DNA of 8,725 nt, taken from contig QMSC01000048.1 in assembly GCA_003649515.1 (NCBI GenBank), forward strand, positions 1 through 8,725. Reading direction: 5' to 3'. This DNA is from Thermoprotei archaeon (GTDB lineage Archaea; Thermoproteota; Thermoprotei; Thermofilales; B20-G17). Each line of letters starts with the position of its first letter. The stretch's first letter is position 1. The position numbers and the translations under genes are program-made. The notes below the pieces were generated by a model, which worked only from the letters and a program-made list of their open reading frames with translations, had not been told where the DNA came from and did no database searches. Positions 5,772-8,725 of the stretch are shown one piece after another.

Positions 5772-6281
5772 CTATGTTATAGTCACGCTCTTAGTGTTAG
5801 GCTCTCTCAGAATCTCGCTTATAGCCTCTCCGGGAGGCTCTCCCTTGACTATGACATATAGCTTAGGGTTCTCCACGAGGTTGGGATCTTCAGCTATAAC
5901 TTGTACAACGTTCACATCCCTCTTCGCTAGAGCACCTGAAACTTTGGCCAGTATTCCAGGCCTATCCTCAAAGACTTCGACCGCTATACATCTGTAGTTC
6001 AAAATCCTTGAAACTCTCCTGAGGAAGGGTCCTGCAGGCTCTAAGTTCTTAAAGAAGTCCTTTAATATATTATCTCCGAGGATCTCGAAGACTGTTTCCT
6101 TAACTGTCCTTCGATCGACGCCAAGCGGCTTTGCAATCGACGTGTACGGTATCTTAATGTCACCGAGAAATATTTGTCCTTTATCATCGATCCTTAATCC
6201 ATACTTGAATATGGTCTTAGCTACCAGCATCTTCTTTGAAGACCTTCCGAATTTCTCCTCCAGCCTCTCCCAAATATCCAT
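5772..6281 (-). CDS. HTH-ACT amino-acid metabolism regulator (COG2150-like)
   Basis: The 169-residue product joins an N-terminal helix-turn-helix-like region (about 15-66, IPYTSIAKPLGVDRRTVKET) to a C-terminal ACT domain (about 98-169) with the ligand-loop pattern EDRPGILAKVSGAL. ACT domains bind amino acids or related small ligands and usually mediate feedback control. The arrangement and length match the archaeal 'predicted regulator of amino acid metabolism' family (COG2150), whose ligand is generally unknown. The open frame extends to a GTG at 6314, but ATG 6281 is chosen because the upstream part contains a TATA element (6305-6311) at the right distance for a leaderless mRNA starting at this ATG. 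It lies 180 bp upstream of trpB2 on the same strand, which is compatible with a role in aromatic or serine-linked metabolism, though not proof of one. Confidence 0.8.
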   Translation of the reverse strand: MDIWERLEEKFGRSSKKMLVAKTIFKYGLRIDDKGQIFLGDIKIPYTSIAKPLGVDRRTVKETVFEILGDNILKDFFKNLEPAGPFLRRVSRILNYRCIAVEVFEDRPGILAKVSGALAKRDVNVVQVIAEDPNLVENPKLYVIVKGEPPGEAISEILREPNTKSVTIT

Positions 6282-6304
6282 GACAGGATATACAATAAAA
6301 TTGG

Positions 6305-6311
6305 TATAAAA
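6305..6311 (-). promoter_or_regulatory. TATA box for leaderless HTH-ACT transcript
   Basis: On the - strand TTTTATA is centred 27 bp before the ATG at 6281, the distance expected for transcription starting at or next to the start codon. A further A/T-rich candidate (CTATTTAAT, about 6335-6343) lies upstream. Confidence 0.45.
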
Positions 6312-6375
6312 CACTTTGCAGGGCTAATTGTTCCATTAAATAGGAAAGAGATTTTTGTGGGACTAACCCATTATC

Positions 6376-7341
6376 CTACCTCAGTAGCATATTCCTCTTC
6401 TTGGATTCCAGAAATACTTCTAGGTCTTCCCACCTAGGTAGGGCCTCTATGTCCCCCCTTACGCAGACCACAAGGGCTCCAGCAGCGTTTCCTAGTCTTA
6501 GACACTCTTCAAGAGGAAATCCCTTTAAATATGATGCGAGAAAAGCCGAGTTAAAGGCATCTCCTGCACCTATGACGTCCTCTACCACTGGTGTTTTAAA
6601 TGCTGGCGCCTCAGCTTTCTTAAACTTCGTAAAGGCGCAAGCTCCCTTCTCCCCTAGCTTGACAACGACAACTTCAGCCCCCTTATCCAAGATTTTCTGA
6701 ACAGCCTCATTAACACTGAAGCCCGGGAACAGTACTCCCAGATCCTCAACGTTCGAGAAGACTATATCCGAACGTAAGTAAGGTTCGATAGTCTTAGCTG
6801 CTCTTACACCGCTTTCCCATAGCTTCAGCCTTATATTAGTATCGAATACAGTCTTCAGGCCGTACTTCATAGCTAGGCCATATATTTTATTGACAGCCCT
6901 ATTACAGCTTTCACTTAACGCCGGTGTTATGCCCGTTAAGTAAAGGAAGCTGAAGTTCTTGACATACTCCTCATCAATATCCTCCTCGGAAATCCTGCTA
7001 GCTGCCGATCCCTTCCTGTAGTAGAACACCGTTGATTTCCCTGGAACCGGATAGTGCCTCTGAACGAAGTATATCCCCGTGGGCGCTTCCTCATCAACCT
7101 TTACACATGAGACATCTACACCCTCGCTTCTAAGGGTATTTACTATCAAGATACCAAACTCGTCCTTTCCAACTCTCGTTATGAAGCCCGTTTTATAGCC
7201 CAATCTCGTAAGTCCTATCATTACATTTACTTCAGCGCCTGCAACGTGTCTTTCAAAGAGGGTAACTGTACGAAGAGGACCTGGTGTGAGAGGGTTTAAC
7301 TGGATCATGACCTCGCCCAGAGATACGAAGTCCATTCCCAT
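6376..7341 (-). CDS. kdgK: 2-keto-3-deoxygluconate (KDG) kinase, PfkB family
   Basis: This 321-residue cytoplasmic sugar kinase phosphorylates KDG (in archaea often also KDGal) with ATP, a step of the semi-phosphorylative Entner-Doudoroff route. PfkB features in order: an N-terminal substrate lid and AGAEVNVMIGLTRLG (34-48), YYRKGSAAS at 107-115 (substrate-contacting Tyr/Arg in known KDG kinases), DTNIR (167-171, the DxNxR motif), VVKLGEKGA (227-234) for nucleotide binding, and DVIGAGDAF (255-263) with the catalytic base Asp261. The start at 7341 is supported by GGGTGA (7346-7351), 4 nt upstream. It lies 63 bp downstream of the sugar-acid dehydratase on the same strand. That enzyme's product would be this kinase's substrate, so the two probably form one functional unit. 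Confidence 0.9.
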   Translation of the reverse strand: MGMDFVSLGEVMIQLNPLTPGPLRTVTLFERHVAGAEVNVMIGLTRLGYKTGFITRVGKDEFGILIVNTLRSEGVDVSCVKVDEEAPTGIYFVQRHYPVPGKSTVFYYRKGSAASRISEEDIDEEYVKNFSFLYLTGITPALSESCNRAVNKIYGLAMKYGLKTVFDTNIRLKLWESGVRAAKTIEPYLRSDIVFSNVEDLGVLFPGFSVNEAVQKILDKGAEVVVVKLGEKGACAFTKFKKAEAPAFKTPVVEDVIGAGDAFNSAFLASYLKGFPLEECLRLGNAAGALVVCVRGDIEALPRWEDLEVFLESKKRNMLLR

Positions 7342-7404
7342 AGTTTCACCCAGCTATATTTTCAGCCAGTTCCAATAAAGCGTTTAACAAGCCAACTCCT
7401 ATCA

Positions 7405-8520
7405 TCAGAAGTCGGCTACTGAGCCATCCTCGTGAAGGACTCCCTCGTGCGTCCAGTCCCCAGGATATACCTTGTCTTTTATGGCTTCCTCATCCAGCTC
7501 TATTCCCAGTCCGGGCTTCTTAGGAACCTCTATATAGCCATCCTCGACTTTAAAAGGCTCCTTTAAGTAGCCTTCGCCGAGACAGCCTAGTTCCTGTATC
7601 AGAAAGTTGGGTATGCATGCATCTAGCTGTAAGCAGGCGGCAAATGCTATGGGACCCAAAGGACAATGAGGAGCAATAGCAGCAAAGTAGGTCTCAGCCA
7701 TGGCAGCTATTAGGCGACACTCAAGAATGCCACCTGCATGACTTAGATCGGGTTGTAGGATGGATGCTGCCTGTTTTTCAAGAACCTCTCTAAACCCCCA
7801 TCTCGTGAAGAGTCTCTCACCAGTAGCTATAGGTATCGACGTGGAGCGAGCGACCTTAGCCATTGCATCAACATATTCAGGTAAGCAAGGCTCCTCCAGA
7901 AACATGGGATAGTAGGGTTCCAGAGCCTTAGCCATGATTATGGCCATTGGTGGACTTAGCTTACCGTGGCACTCTACGGCTACGTCTATATTATCTCCCA
8001 CAGCTTCTCGAACGGCCTTAACCTTCTCCACAGCTTCTCTAATGACCTTAGGTGTGTCCACGAATCTAGTTACATCAAAGGGGCATATTTTAAGCGCCTT
8101 AAACCCTTGCTTAACCCTCTTTAAAGCATTTTCCACACATTCCTCAGGACTTCCACCTCCGATTCCCGCATAAACTTTGATCCTCTTCCTCGTAGGCCCT
8201 CCAAGGAGCTGGTATACCGGCTGGCTTAGACTTTTACCTAAAATATCCCACATAGCCTGTTCTATGCCGCTGATAGCGCTCATGATTATGGGGCCGCCTC
8301 GGTAGAAACTCCACCTATACATTGCCTGCCAATGATGAGTTATCATTCTGGGATCCTTCCCTATAATGTACACGGAAAGCTCCTTGACCGCCATTTCAAC
8401 AGTCCTAGCCTTCCCCTCTAGTATAGGCTCACCGTACCCCACAATGCCCTCATCTGTATACATTTTAAGGAAGAGCCATCTAGGCCTGACGTGAATTAAC
8501 TCGAGTTTAGTTATCCTCAA
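7405..8520 (-). CDS. dgoD: Sugar-acid dehydratase of the enolase superfamily (galactonate dehydratase type)
   Basis: This 371-residue enzyme should dehydrate an aldonic acid (galactonate or gluconate) to a 2-keto-3-deoxy acid using Mg2+. Residue numbering matches E. coli DgoD closely: His185, Glu209, Glu235 (ATGER), His285 (APHCP) and Glu310 (IQE) are all present. The C-terminal HEDGSVADF resembles the DgoD ending. One difference is that the first metal ligand, Asp183 in E. coli, is Glu183 here (VECHG). The N-terminal capping domain covers about 1-115, with SAISGIEQAMWDILGK at 81-96. The start is TTG at 8520, supported by GAGGG (8527-8531) 6 nt upstream; an in-frame stop just above excludes a longer start. 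The KDG kinase follows directly. Sequence alone cannot separate galactonate from gluconate specificity. Confidence 0.85.
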   Translation of the reverse strand: MRITKLELIHVRPRWLFLKMYTDEGIVGYGEPILEGKARTVEMAVKELSVYIIGKDPRMITHHWQAMYRWSFYRGGPIIMSAISGIEQAMWDILGKSLSQPVYQLLGGPTRKRIKVYAGIGGGSPEECVENALKRVKQGFKALKICPFDVTRFVDTPKVIREAVEKVKAVREAVGDNIDVAVECHGKLSPPMAIIMAKALEPYYPMFLEEPCLPEYVDAMAKVARSTSIPIATGERLFTRWGFREVLEKQAASILQPDLSHAGGILECRLIAAMAETYFAAIAPHCPLGPIAFAACLQLDACIPNFLIQELGCLGEGYLKEPFKVEDGYIEVPKKPGLGIELDEEAIKDKVYPGDWTHEGVLHEDGSVADF

Positions 8521-8550
8521 TGGAATCCCTCAGAAGCAAGAGTCACTCCT

Positions 8551-8568
8551 AATATAAAACTTTTAAAG
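8551..8568 (-). promoter_or_regulatory. Promoter region of the dehydratase-kinase genes
   Basis: On the - strand two TATA-like sequences lie close together, CTTTAAAAG (8560-8568) and TTTATATT (8551-8558). They predict start sites near 8539 or 8529, 10-20 nt before the TTG start at 8520. This is the only clear promoter seen for the dehydratase and kinase pair. Confidence 0.4.
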
Positions 8569-8599
8569 TAGGCTGGATCGCTAGGTTGAGCAAAGCGGA

Positions 8600-8725
8600 T
8601 TAGCAGAGAAATTCGCGCCATTTTACCTGTACAGGATAGTGCGGATGAGGCTTAAACTTCTTCTGTACCTCTTCGATTTTCGTATTACCCACTAAGCGGA
8701 TTTTAGATAGATCTCCTACGCCAAG
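8600..8725 (-). CDS. C-terminal end of an unidentified protein, cut by the window edge
   Basis: On the - strand one frame is open from the window edge for 41 codons to a TAA at 8602-8600; the other two frames close within a few codons. The translation (LGVGDLSKIRLVGNTKIEE, then a Lys/His/Pro-rich stretch, ending KWREFLC) has the charged and hydrophobic balance of a real protein tail, and the codon use is like that of the neighbours. I do not recognise the family. It ends 79 bp before the dehydratase start on the same strand. It may belong to the same sugar-acid cluster, but a promoter lies in between. A non-coding explanation cannot be excluded for so short a frame. Confidence 0.5.
   Translation of the reverse strand, partial: LGVGDLSKIRLVGNTKIEEVQKKFKPHPHYPVQVKWREFLC

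Noticed and set aside
7362..7407. Possible C/D box small RNA (TGATGA and CTGA boxes on the - strand)
   Set aside because: There are no internal D' and C' boxes between them and no flanking terminal stem; the C-like box is explained by the TGATG stop/start overlap.
1..8725. tRNA, rRNA, CRISPR array, insertion sequence or replication origin
   Set aside because: Looked for on both strands by eye; no cloverleaf, repeat-spacer pattern, transposase motif or clustered origin repeats were seen.

Overview
The window looks like chromosomal DNA from a thermophilic archaeon, probably a member of the Thermoproteota (crenarchaeal side). This is an inference from gene content and signals: A/T-rich TATA elements about 25 bp before start codons, several leaderless or nearly leaderless starts, a few GGTGA/GAGG Shine-Dalgarno sites, heavy AGG/AGA arginine use, a TrpB2-type tryptophan synthase beta chain, a COG2150-like ACT regulator and an archaeal-type KDG kinase. 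No tRNA, rRNA, CRISPR array or insertion sequence was seen.

Left half, + strand (1-4156): an M55 (DppA-like) D-aminopeptidase is followed by a good hairpin/T-run terminator. Next comes an A/T-rich stretch holding a near-perfect operator-like palindrome, a 51-residue ORF with a signal-peptide-like N-terminus and a 15-residue acidic, proline-rich tail, and a 336-residue helix-turn-helix regulator with a duplicated architecture. After these come a radical SAM protein with extra C-terminal cysteines (SPASM/twitch-like) and a small membrane metalloprotease-like protein (HExxH, DUF3267-like). Short peptide + regulator + radical SAM + membrane protease is the most unusual part of the window. It resembles a peptide-maturation (RiPP-like) or peptide-signalling cassette, but nothing here proves that the peptide is the enzyme's substrate.

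Right half, - strand (4200-8725): read in the direction of transcription, the C-terminal end of an unidentified protein (cut by the window edge) is followed by a galactonate/gluconate-dehydratase-type enolase-superfamily enzyme and a 2-keto-3-deoxygluconate (KDG) kinase. These two form two consecutive steps of a (semi-phosphorylative) Entner-Doudoroff-like sugar-acid pathway. Then come a leaderless HTH-ACT amino-acid regulator and a stand-alone TrpB2. The + and - blocks converge at 4157-4199.

No gene-free stretch exceeds about 300 bases. The longest are 874-1056 (terminator, palindrome, two TATA elements) and 5592-5771 (trpB2 promoter; otherwise nothing recognised).
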